Assembly: GCF_900109745.1 (NCBI RefSeq)
Contig: NZ_FOAV01000002.1
Coordinates: 721,729-785,728 of the forward strand
Origin: Roseateles sp. YR242
Lineage (GTDB): Bacteria > Pseudomonadota > Gammaproteobacteria > Burkholderiales > Burkholderiaceae_C
Length of the DNA stretch: 64,000 nt
Direction of reading: 5' to 3'
Shown: piece by piece, positions 57,218 to 64,000 of the stretch
Layout: each line of letters opens with the position of its first letter
Position numbering within the stretch: the first letter of the stretch is position 1
Notes under the pieces: generated by a model
Seen by the model: the letters and a program-made list of their open reading frames with translations, nothing else
The model's database searches: none
What the model was told of the DNA's origin: nothing
Translations under genes and position numbers: made by a program

Positions 57218-58720
57218 TCAGCGCCGACGCCGCAACCACAGGGCGGGAAGCAGGCCCAGTGCCACCCCAACCCACAAGGGCCACAGGCCGAACGCGGCGA
57301 GCCAGCGGGCGTACGGCGTTTCGCCCCGGCGGCCCTGCACCGTCACCTCCAGCACCCCGGGTTGTTCGGGCGGCAGCCGCGCGACGACACGCCCCTGGTG
57401 GTCCACCAGGGCCGTGGCGCCCGTGTTGGTGGCGCGCACCAGTGGCCGCTGGAACTCCAGCGCGCGCATCTGCGAGAACTGCAGGTGCTGGTCCTGCACC
57501 ATGCGGGGCCCGAACCAGGCGAGGTTGCTGGTGTTGACGAAGATAGTGGCGGCCGCCTCGCCCTGGTCCAGGGCACTGGCCACCACGTCCTCGCCGAACA
57601 GATCCTCATAGCAGATCAGCGGGCGCAGGCGCTGGCCGGCCAGCGGCATGGCGCGCTGGTGGGTGCCATGGGCCTGGTCGTCCATGGGGATGCGCATGGC
57701 GCGCACGAACCAGTGGAAACCGGGCGGAATGAACTCGCCAAACGGCAACAGGTGGCGCTTGCCGTAGTCATACGGCTGGGGCGTACCCAGCGCCACCAGC
57801 GAATTCACGAAGCCCTGCTGTTCACTGCCCAGGAAGGTGCCCAGCAGCAGCGGGCGCTGGGCAGCGGCACGTTGAAAGCGCGCGACCTGCCCCTCATCCA
57901 GCCAGGCCAGGGGCAACGGCAGCACGGATTCCGGCGTGATGACCAGTTGGCCCCGCGCGGATTCGATCAAGGTGGCCAGCTTGTCGAGGTTGTCGTTGAA
58001 GCGGTCCCGGTCGAACTTCTGGTCCTGCGGGATGTTGGGCTGTACCAACGACACGGCCAGTTCGCCCGCCGGCTGGGTGAATGCCCCGGGCAGCGCCTGG
58101 CCGGCGGCGATGAGCACCACCACCAGGCCCAGCAGCCGCCAGGCGCGGGCCGCCAGGGCGGCCGCGACCAGCGCGGACAACGCCGTGATGCCGTAGACGC
58201 CGATCCATGGGGCGAACACGGCCAGCGGCCCTTGTGTGTGGGCGTAACCGCTGGCGATCCAGGGGAAGCCGGTCAGCAGCGTGGCACGCGCGAGTTCCGC
58301 ACCGAGCCACAGCGCCGCAAAGGCCAGCGCTCGCGCCCATGCCGGGCCCGCCAGCCGGGCCGCCAGACCCAGGCCCAGCGCGTAATACAGGGAGAGGAAG
58401 GTCGCCAGCAACAGCACCGCCAGGGCGGATACCGCCCCGGGCAGATGCCCGAAATCATGCATGCTGATGTAGAGCCACCACAGCCCTGACGCCAGCCAGC
58501 CGATGCCGAACAACGCCCCCAGCAGCGCGGCGCGGCGCGGGCGCGCGTCCAGCGAGGCCCAGAACAGCCAGGCCAGGGCGAGCGGTTGCAGCCACCAGGC
58601 GGGGCTGGGCGCAAACGCACCGGTATGCAGCACGCCCGCCAGCAGGGCGAGCAGGGGATGGCGCAGGGCGGGCAGCCGCGGCTGCCCGGGCTGCCCGAGA
58701 GAGAGACCGGACACCACCAT
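57218..58720 (-). CDS. lnt: Apolipoprotein N-acyltransferase
   Basis: 500 residues. Adds the third acyl chain to outer-membrane lipoproteins. About eight hydrophobic segments fill the first ~215 residues, followed by a nitrilase-like periplasmic domain whose triad is visible: Glu in ITPESVLPLP, Lys in YGKRHLLPFGEF, Cys in LICYEDLFGE. A last membrane segment (WLAAFGLWPLWVGVALGLLPALWL) closes it. The start codon shares a base with the upstream CBS-domain gene stop (TGATG), the usual corC-lnt pairing. Confidence 0.95.
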   Translation of the reverse strand: MVVSGLSLGQPGQPRLPALRHPLLALLAGVLHTGAFAPSPAWWLQPLALAWLFWASLDARPRRAALLGALFGIGWLASGLWWLYISMHDFGHLPGAVSALAVLLLATFLSLYYALGLGLAARLAGPAWARALAFAALWLGAELARATLLTGFPWIASGYAHTQGPLAVFAPWIGVYGITALSALVAAALAARAWRLLGLVVVLIAAGQALPGAFTQPAGELAVSLVQPNIPQDQKFDRDRFNDNLDKLATLIESARGQLVITPESVLPLPLAWLDEGQVARFQRAAAQRPLLLGTFLGSEQQGFVNSLVALGTPQPYDYGKRHLLPFGEFIPPGFHWFVRAMRIPMDDQAHGTHQRAMPLAGQRLRPLICYEDLFGEDVVASALDQGEAAATIFVNTSNLAWFGPRMVQDQHLQFSQMRALEFQRPLVRATNTGATALVDHQGRVVARLPPEQPGVLEVTVQGRRGETPYARWLAAFGLWPLWVGVALGLLPALWLRRRR

Positions 58721-59604
58721 CAGCCGGTGTTGTCGTCAGCTTCCGAGGCGTGGACGCGGGTCACCTTGAACCAGCGCACCGCACCGCCGCGGTTGATCAT
58801 CACCGAGAAGCGCAGGCCGGCGGATTCCACCGTTTCGCCGCGGCGCGGCACACGGCCATGCTCGTGGGCCACCAGGCCGCCGATGGTGTCGAAATCTTCG
58901 TCCGACAGGCTCAGCCCGAAGGCGTCGTTGACGGCACTGATGGTGGCATCCCCCGCCACGCGGAAGCTCCCGTCGGCCAGCGTGTAGATGCCGGCGTCGC
59001 CGTCACCCACGTCGAATTCATCCTCGATCTCGCCGACGATTTCCTCCAGCACATCCTCGATGGTGATGAGGCCGGCGGTGTTGCCGAACTCGTCGATGAC
59101 GATGGCCAGATGGTTGCGGTTGGAGCGGAAATCCCGCAGCAGCTCGTTCAGGCCCTTGCTTTCGGGCACGAAAACTGCCGGGCGCAGCAGGGCCCGCAGG
59201 TTCAGCTCAGGCGCCCGCTGGAGCTTGAGCAGATCCTTGGCGAGCAGGATGCCGATGATGTTGTCCCGTTGGCCGTCGTAGACGGGGAAGCGGGAATGGC
59301 CGGTGTCGATCACCGCCGCCAGCAGCTCGTCCACGGTCGCGTGGATGTCCAGCTGATCCATGCGGGGGGCCGCCACCATCACATCGCCGGCGCTCAGTTC
59401 GGCCATGCGGAGCACGCCTTCGAGCATCTGGCGGGATTCGGGTGCGATGAGCTCACGCTCTTCGGCTTCGGCGAGGGTTTCGATCAGCTCGCTGGTGGAA
59501 TCCGGGCCGGGATGGAGGAATTCAAGTACGCGGTCCAGCAGACCGCGATGGTCGTTGCCACGCCCGCCATGTTTGGCGGGCCGACTAGGCTGAGGTTCAG
59601 ACAC
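58720..59604 (-). CDS. corC: CBS-domain protein of the HlyC/CorC family
   Basis: 294 residues from a GTG at 59604 (protein begins VSEPQPSRPAKH, as close relatives do); an ATG at 59652 is an alternative. ELIETLAEAEERELIAPESRQMLEGVLRMAELSAGDVMV leads into two CBS repeats (PRMDQLDIHATVDELL; VFVPESKGLNELLRDF) and a CorC/HlyC transporter-associated domain (GSFRVAGDATISAVNDAFGL, DTIGGLVAHEHGRVPRRGE). Lacks membrane segments, like E. coli CorC/YbeX. Implicated in ribosome or magnesium-related functions in relatives. First gene of the lnt block. Confidence 0.9.
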   Translation of the reverse strand: MSEPQPSRPAKHGGRGNDHRGLLDRVLEFLHPGPDSTSELIETLAEAEERELIAPESRQMLEGVLRMAELSAGDVMVAAPRMDQLDIHATVDELLAAVIDTGHSRFPVYDGQRDNIIGILLAKDLLKLQRAPELNLRALLRPAVFVPESKGLNELLRDFRSNRNHLAIVIDEFGNTAGLITIEDVLEEIVGEIEDEFDVGDGDAGIYTLADGSFRVAGDATISAVNDAFGLSLSDEDFDTIGGLVAHEHGRVPRRGETVESAGLRFSVMINRGGAVRWFKVTRVHASEADDNTG

Positions 59605-59723
59605 TGCAGTGTGTGCCGTCGTTGATGAGGCGCCAGAATAACCGATTGACATTGCGATTCGCTTGAACCACAGTCTTTCGCCCCCATTTGTCGGGCCCAA
59701 GCTTTCTACTTTTGCGGTACACC

Positions 59724-60845
59724 ATGTCGACAGCAGCATCGAATGAACAGGTTTCTGGCCCGGCCGGAGCATCCCCCACGGGCGCCGGCGGGCTGATCCC
59801 GGCGACCATCCTCACGGGCTTCCTGGGCGCCGGCAAGACAACGCTGCTCAAGCGTGTGCTGACGGAGGCCCATGGCCAGAAGATCGCCGTGATCGAAAAT
59901 GAGTTCGGCGAGGAGAACATCGACAACGACATCCTGGTCAGCGAGACCCAGGAGCAGATCATCCAGCTGAGCAACGGCTGCGTGTGCTGCACCATCCGCG
60001 AGGATCTGCGCACCACCTTGACCGATCTGGCCCAGAAACGCCGCAAGGGCGAGCTGGACTTCGAACGGGTGGTGATCGAGACCACCGGCCTGGCGGACCC
60101 CGGCCCGGTCGCCCAGACCTTCTTCATGGATGACGAGATCGCGGAGACCTTCCTGCTGGACTCCATCCTCACGTTGGTAGACGCCAAGCATGCGGGCGAC
60201 CAACTGGACAGCCGCCAGGAGGCCCGCCGCCAAGTCGGCTTTGCGGACCAGATCTTCCTGAGCAAGACCGACCTGGTGGACGAAGCGGCGGTGGACGCCT
60301 TGGGGCACCGCCTCAAGCACATGAACCCGCGTGCGCCGCAGCGCCGGGTGCATTTTGGTGAGGTTTCCATTGCCGAGGTCTTTGACCTGCGGGGCTTCAA
60401 CCTGAATGCCAAGCTGGAGATCGACCCTGAATTCCTGAACGTGGACGAACATGACCATGGTCATGACCACGATCACGGGCACGACCACCATGATCACGAC
60501 CATGCGCCGGGCGAGCACTGCGATCACCCGCATCATCACCACCATGATGACGACGTGAAGTCCTTCGTTTTCCGCTCGGACCGGCCCTTCAACCCGGCCA
60601 AGCTGGAAGATTTCCTGGGCGCCATCGTGCAGGTCTACGGCCCGAAGATGCTTCGTTACAAGGGTGTCCTGAATATGAACGGGACTGACAAGAAGGTCAT
60701 CTTCCAGGGTGTGCACCAGTTGATGGGTTCGGATCTGGGTCCGAAGTGGATGCCTGGGGAAGAAAGGATCAGCAAGCTGGTTTTCATTGGGATCGACCTT
60801 CCCAAAGACATCCTTCTCCAGGGGCTGGAAGGCTGCCTGGCTTAG
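59724..60845 (+). CDS. COG0523 (CobW/ZigA-like) GTPase metallochaperone
   Basis: 373 residues from the ATG at 59724. The GTPase motifs are GFLGAGKTTLL (Walker A), the metal-binding CxCC (NGCVCCTIREDL), ETTGLADPGP (switch/Walker B) and SKTD. Between domains a histidine/aspartate-rich stretch (HDHGHDHDHGHDHHDHDH and HPHHHHHDDD, residues ~252-283) suits zinc or nickel storage. The C-terminal CobW domain (VKSFVFRSDRPFNPAKLEDFL) follows. The partner is not known; its dksA neighbour has lost the zinc-finger cysteines, which is suggestive of zinc economy. No cobalamin genes are near. Confidence 0.92.
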   Translation: MSTAASNEQVSGPAGASPTGAGGLIPATILTGFLGAGKTTLLKRVLTEAHGQKIAVIENEFGEENIDNDILVSETQEQIIQLSNGCVCCTIREDLRTTLTDLAQKRRKGELDFERVVIETTGLADPGPVAQTFFMDDEIAETFLLDSILTLVDAKHAGDQLDSRQEARRQVGFADQIFLSKTDLVDEAAVDALGHRLKHMNPRAPQRRVHFGEVSIAEVFDLRGFNLNAKLEIDPEFLNVDEHDHGHDHDHGHDHHDHDHAPGEHCDHPHHHHHDDDVKSFVFRSDRPFNPAKLEDFLGAIVQVYGPKMLRYKGVLNMNGTDKKVIFQGVHQLMGSDLGPKWMPGEERISKLVFIGIDLPKDILLQGLEGCLA

Positions 60846-61057
60846 TGACACACTCGCTGACCGGCCGATGGGGTGCGGACGTGGCTACAATCCGCCGCGC
60901 CCATCCTCGGTACGGGAGGGACAACCTGTGCAGGAGTTGGCACGAACGCGTGATTCCTGCCCAGATGAGCTGCCATGACACCCCGACCCGAGCGGGATGG
61001 GTGCCAGGGCGGCGGGTTGTCCCGCACCACAAGCAGGTATAAAGAGCCGCTAGGAGA
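60846..61057 (+). other. Intergenic region before dksA with a candidate -10
   Basis: TACAAT at 60886-60891 is a good -10 but the matching -35 position (GGCCGA) is poor. The rest of the gap to the dksA ribosome site (AGGAG at 61052) is filled by the candidate structured RNA at 60918-61023. Confidence 0.5.
60918..61023 (+). ncRNA. Candidate three-way-junction RNA ahead of dksA
   Basis: Three nested or adjacent helices can be drawn by hand. P1: GGGACAACC (60918-60926) with GGTTGTCCC (61015-61023), 9 bp. P2: GCAGGA (60930-60935) with TCCTGC (60955-60960), capped by CACG (60941-60944) with CGTG (60949-60952) around AACG. P3: GCTGCC (60969-60974) with GGCGGC (61008-61013, one G-U), CACCC (60979-60983) with GGGTG (60999-61003), and CCCG (60987-60990) with CGGG (60993-60996). 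It begins ~20 nt after a likely transcription start and ends 28 nt before the ribosome site, so a cis-regulatory leader is the first guess. I do not recognise an Rfam family. Confidence 0.5.
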
Positions 61058-61063
61058 GTGAAC

Positions 61064-61717
61064 GTGAGCAAGACCCCGGCCTCCAAGACCTCGGCGCCGA
61101 AAGCAGGCGCAAAGGTTGCCAAGCCTGAGGCGGCCAAGGCCGCCAATGCCGCTGACGCCCCCGTAGCGGACGCTCCCGATAGCTCGGTCGCCACGCTGGA
61201 CGCCCCCGTCCAGCGCCCGACCGCCACCTCAACCTCGAATCAGAACAACCGCACCGCCGTGAAAGCCGACCCCAAACTCGCCAATGCCTGGAAATCCAAG
61301 CCCGGTGCCGAACTGACTGACGCTGAAGTACTTGCCATGCCGGACGGCGAGTACATGAACGACAAACAGGTGGAATTCTTCCGCGCCAAGTTGACGCAAC
61401 TCAAGGAAGATATCTTGTCCAATGCGGGCGAGACCACAGAGCATCTCCGTGAAGACACCTCCATCGTCCCTGATCCGGCCGACCGTGCCACGATTGAGGA
61501 AGAACATGCGTTGGAGCTGCGCACCCGCGACCGCGAGCGCAAATTGCTCAAGAAGATCATGCAATCGCTGACCCGCCTGGACAGTGGCGAATATGGTTAC
61601 TGCGACGAGACCGGTGAACCGATCGGCCTGGGCCGTCTGATTGCACGGCCGACGGCGACCTTGTCGCTGGAAGCGCAGCAGCGCCGCGAGCTCAAGCAGA
61701 AGATGTTCGGGGACTGA
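61064..61717 (+). CDS. dksA: RNA polymerase-binding transcription factor DksA
   Basis: 217 residues from the GTG at 61064, placed by AGGAG seven bases ahead (another GTG two codons upstream). A Lys/Ala/Pro-rich N-terminal extension of ~75 residues precedes the coiled coil (KQVEFFRAKLTQLKEDILSNAGETTEHL; RTRDRERKLLKKIMQSLTRLDSGEYG) and the globular end. The zinc-finger region reads YGYCDETGEPIGLGRL and ATLSLEAQQRR: only the first of four cysteines remains, the others being Thr, Ser and Ala. This cysteine-poor form is usual in beta-proteobacteria and is expected to fold without zinc. It modulates rRNA and stress promoters with ppGpp. Confidence 0.93.
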   Translation: MSKTPASKTSAPKAGAKVAKPEAAKAANAADAPVADAPDSSVATLDAPVQRPTATSTSNQNNRTAVKADPKLANAWKSKPGAELTDAEVLAMPDGEYMNDKQVEFFRAKLTQLKEDILSNAGETTEHLREDTSIVPDPADRATIEEEHALELRTRDRERKLLKKIMQSLTRLDSGEYGYCDETGEPIGLGRLIARPTATLSLEAQQRRELKQKMFGD

Positions 61718-61797
61718 GCCTCCCCTTTTCCTGACTGTTCTGACCGCTGCCCAGCCCAGAGACTGTTCCGAGACTGCCCAGAGAGACGCCACCCAGC

Positions 61798-63531
61798 ATG
61801 ACCGATCCCACCACCAAAGACGGCGAGAGCTTCTTCCGCAAGGTGGCGCGTTTTGTCGCCAACCCGACGACCGACTGGGCAGAAATCAACTCTCGCCAGG
61901 ACGATCCAGAGGCTGACGCGGCCAAGGCGGAGCTGCGGGCGATGGTTGAGCGCAAGCGGCGCAATGACTTCGTGCGCAAGCGCGAGCTGGACATGCTTCG
62001 CCGCATCCGCCGCGAGGGCTTGACGCCCGAGCAGCTGGCGGCGCTGGGGGGCCATGCCACCTCGGGCATTGACGAGCTGGGCCGTATCAGCGAGATCAAC
62101 GGCAGCCAGACCAGCATCAAGACCAAGATCGACCAGATCGAGCAGCAGATGGTGGGTGAGAGCTTTGCACCGACGCAGGTGCAAGGTCAGCATCCGCCCG
62201 CCTTCTTTGAGACCAGCACCCGTCCGGTCAATTTCAACGCCACGCTGCCGGCGGACCAGATTGGTGCGCGCTCACCGGATTTCGCCTCGCCCGCCGGTGC
62301 CGAGCGCCACGTGCCTGCGCCGGCATCCGCCTCGGCCGGCACGGGACTGTCGCCGCAAAGTGCGGCCGCAGCGGCCCCGATTCCCGACCCCAAGCAGGCC
62401 ATCCCGACGCTGAGCTTCCACGTGGCCGACCCGAACGAGGTCGAGGTCAACGAGGTGGTGCACGACGCCGAACTGGACGAGGCGGTCATTGCCTTTGCCA
62501 ATGGCGACTACGAGCACTGCGAGCGCAGCCTGGCGGACCTGACGCGGGAAGGTGGCGCGCGGCATGTGCATGCCGAGACCTGGCTGGTGCTGTTCGATCT
62601 GTATCGGGCCACTGGGCAGCAGGGCAAGTTCGAGCAACTCGCCAACGACTACGCCCAGCAGTTCGGGCTTTCCTCCCCGCAATGGTTCTCGCTGCCCAAG
62701 CTGGTGGCGGAGGCCGTGCAGCAGGAGCGTGCGCCGCGCGGCCAGGCCAACTCGGTGGCGTGGTCGTCGCCTGAATATCTGGACGTGGACGGCGTGCTGC
62801 AGATGCGCAACCGCTGCGAAAACCTTCCGCTTCCCTGGGTGCTGGACTGGCAGAACCTGCGCCAGATCGATCCGGAAGCCTGTGCACGCCTGCGTGAAGT
62901 GTTTCGTGCGTGGGCACCTCAGGCGCTGGACCTGCGCTGGCTGGCTGGTGACCACCTGTTCCAGATCCTGAAGGATCAGGCGCCGGTGGGCGCACGGGAT
63001 GCCGACCCTGTTTATTGGATGGTGCGCCTGGAGGCCTTGCGCCTGGCCAATCGCCCGGACCAGTTCGACGAAGTCGCCATCGATTACTGCGTCACCTACG
63101 AAGTTTCGCCGCCCTCCTGGGAAAAGGCTGAGGCGCATGTGCGGGTCAGCGGCAACAGCCTCTCGACCAGTTCGCCGGTGCCGTCGGTGCTTCCCGCGAT
63201 GGATACTGGCATCAGTTTCCTTGAGTCGACGATCACTGACGCGCTCAGCACGGCGGCCCAGATGGAGCTGTCCGGCCAGCTCAGTGGCGACATCAGTGAG
63301 ACCTTGAAGCTCATGACCGAGCAACTGGGCCCGGCCTCGCTGGTCAACATTGCCTGCCCCAAGCTGATCCGTTTGGACTTCATGGCGGCTGGCGACCTGT
63401 TGAACTGGGTACTGGCCCGCCGCAGCGAAAACCGCGCGGTGCAATTCACTGACGCCCACCGCCTGGTGGCCTTGTTCTTTGGTGCCATGGGCATCAACGA
63501 ACATGCGCGCGTCAAGGTCCGCCACGTTTAA
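61798..63531 (+). CDS. Conserved Burkholderiales protein with FimV-like TPR and STAS-like C-terminus
   Basis: 577 residues, no signal peptide. Residues 1-110 are charged and helical (FFRKVARFVANPTTDWAEINSRQ, RKRELDMLRRIRREGLTPEQLAALGG). An Ala/Pro-rich linker of ~80 residues follows. Residues ~220-310 (AVIAFANGDYEHCERSLADLTREGG; WLVLFDLYRATGQQGKFEQLANDYAQQFGLSSPQWFSLP) resemble the FimV/TPR form. The last ~100 residues (LVNIACPKLIRLDFMAAGDLLNW ... HRLVALFFGAMGINEHARVKVRHV) read like a STAS-type anti-sigma-antagonist fold. I recall it next to dksA in relatives but know no function. Confidence 0.88.
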   Translation: MTDPTTKDGESFFRKVARFVANPTTDWAEINSRQDDPEADAAKAELRAMVERKRRNDFVRKRELDMLRRIRREGLTPEQLAALGGHATSGIDELGRISEINGSQTSIKTKIDQIEQQMVGESFAPTQVQGQHPPAFFETSTRPVNFNATLPADQIGARSPDFASPAGAERHVPAPASASAGTGLSPQSAAAAAPIPDPKQAIPTLSFHVADPNEVEVNEVVHDAELDEAVIAFANGDYEHCERSLADLTREGGARHVHAETWLVLFDLYRATGQQGKFEQLANDYAQQFGLSSPQWFSLPKLVAEAVQQERAPRGQANSVAWSSPEYLDVDGVLQMRNRCENLPLPWVLDWQNLRQIDPEACARLREVFRAWAPQALDLRWLAGDHLFQILKDQAPVGARDADPVYWMVRLEALRLANRPDQFDEVAIDYCVTYEVSPPSWEKAEAHVRVSGNSLSTSSPVPSVLPAMDTGISFLESTITDALSTAAQMELSGQLSGDISETLKLMTEQLGPASLVNIACPKLIRLDFMAAGDLLNWVLARRSENRAVQFTDAHRLVALFFGAMGINEHARVKVRHV

Positions 63532-63692
63532 GGCCGCAGCAAGACTGGTCTTTCTCTCCCCATCGTCACAGTGGTGATGAAACAGCATGCGCTGGCCAGT
63601 TCGGTGGAGCATGCCCGCCTCAAGGTCACCCCGGTTAGGGCGTCAGCGAGATTTTTCCTTCGTTTTCCGTTGCTCACGGTGGTGATGGAGCG
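63532..63692. repeat. Imperfect 36-bp direct repeat ahead of the terminal element
   Basis: 63566-63601 and 63674-63709 agree at 30 of 36 positions (both start TCAC, contain GTGGTGATG and GCATGCG). The second copy runs into the left arm of the 26-bp inverted repeat, so part of the element's end seems to be present a second time. No gene is supported in this stretch; a short frame from 63571 has no ribosome site. Confidence 0.6.
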
Positions 63693-63924
63693 GCATGCGG
63701 TGGCCTGTTGGGTGGGTGTGGGAGGAGCCGAGGAGCGGAGGAAGTCGGGGGGCGCGCGGAGCGCGCATCAATAACTGACTAGAGGGCCCGTCTGTTTGAG
63801 CGAAACGAGCCGAAGGTGAGAGAAGCGAGTTGGGCCCGCCCCGACTTCTGAGCACCGGAGGGGAGTTCTGAGGGCGGAGCCCTCAGAACCTCCGTATTCA
63901 CCCACCCAACAGGCCACCGCATGC
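63693..63924. mobile_element. 232-bp MITE-like palindromic element
   Basis: Perfect 26-bp terminal inverted repeats at 63693-63718 and 63899-63924. Inside are three nested palindromes: GAAGTCGGGG (63741-63750) with CCCCGACTTC (63839-63848); GCGCGC-GGA-GCGCGC at 63752-63766; and an 11-bp hairpin, GTTCTGAGGGC (63865-63875) with GCCCTCAGAAC (63879-63889). GGGCCC pairs flank the central part. No transposase is present. GGAGCG touches the left arm (63687-63692) and recurs three bases beyond the right arm (63928-63933), a doubtful target duplication. It looks like a dispersed non-autonomous repeat; copy number is unknown. Confidence 0.6.
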
Positions 63925-64000
63925 TGCGGAGCGCGCCGGCCGCGGCGACTGGCGCCCATCCTGGCGCGCTCTGGCGCACTTTCGCGCAACTTGCAGCGCT
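63925..64000. other. Window end, no feature seen
   Basis: GC-rich sequence with GCGCGCC and GGCGCGCTCTGGCGC words; no gene or clear signal before the window ends. Confidence 0.4.

Noticed and set aside
60938-60958. Sigma-54 promoter before dksA (TGGCACG...)
   Set aside because: The -24-like half is present but the GC of the -12 element is missing, and the bases are better explained by the P2 helix of the RNA.
63571-63774. Short plus-strand frame over the terminal element
   Set aside because: GTG start without ribosome site, built from the direct repeat and the inverted-repeat arm.
63693-63924. Integron attC site or retron RNA
   Set aside because: GTTRRRY-like words occur in the arms, but there is no integrase, cassette gene or reverse transcriptase in view and the arms are perfectly symmetrical, unlike attC.

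Overview
The window is a high-GC, gene-dense stretch of a betaproteobacterial chromosome, most likely Burkholderiales of the Roseateles/Mitsuaria/Rubrivivax type. This is inferred from gene content and order: lnt-glyQ-glyS-gmhB-plsC-YgjP-like peptidase, a cysteine-poor DksA followed by a large conserved protein, and a LiuR-type regulator beside an MBL-fold hydrolase. No database search was possible, so family names rest on motifs and remembered family features. No rRNA, tRNA, CRISPR array, prophage or intact transposase was seen.

Region by region. (1) 1-13,900: the 3' part of a small membrane protein, an acyltransferase-3 protein, then an ~11 kb minus-strand run in the order liuB, alpha/beta hydrolase, liuC, bioA, bioF, bioD, bioB, liuD, liuE. 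A complete biotin-synthesis block (bioAFDB) sits inside the leucine/isovalerate degradation genes, whose carboxylase (LiuB/LiuD) is biotin dependent. A divergent TetR regulator with a GCTCAA/TTGAGC dyad lies at the head. (2) 13,900-17,000: a 20-bp tandem repeat and a two-subunit, Tat-exported molybdenum hydroxylase. (3) 17,000-21,300: a copper module (copZ divergent from copA-cueR-pirin) with two MerR/CueR-type 19-bp-spacer promoters. (4) 21,200-26,200: an unrecognised 454-aa protein, a second pirin, an azoreductase with a divergent LysR regulator, and a TonB-like protein. (5) 26,500-32,800: a TPP-riboswitch thiamine operon thiC-thiO-thiS-thiG-thiDE (ThiD-ThiE fusion) ending in an intrinsic terminator. 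(6) 32,800-37,300: a tripartite EmrB/EmrA/NodT-type efflux operon. (7) 37,300-50,900: alkaline phosphatase with a coupled exported protein and a candidate Pho box, a methyltransferase, a PspC/SHOCT protein, a carboxylesterase, a very large S9 peptidase, an M48 peptidase with a DUF898 membrane protein, speD, liuR and an MBL-fold hydrolase. (8) 50,900-51,600: a repeat-rich gene-free stretch. (9) 51,600-59,700: the minus-strand envelope/translation block corC-like, lnt, glyQ, glyS, gmhB, plsC, YgjP-like. (10) 59,700-64,000: a COG0523 (CobW-like) GTPase, a candidate structured RNA, dksA, a large conserved protein, and a 232-bp element with perfect 26-bp terminal inverted repeats.

Themes: stop/start overlaps (ATGA or TGATG) link almost every operon. 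Cofactor supply (biotin, thiamine, copper) is tied closely to its consumers or regulators. The items I would look at first are the three-way-junction RNA ahead of dksA, the bio genes embedded in the liu run, the GmhB-like protein lacking its catalytic aspartates, the paired CueR promoters, and the terminal palindromic element.
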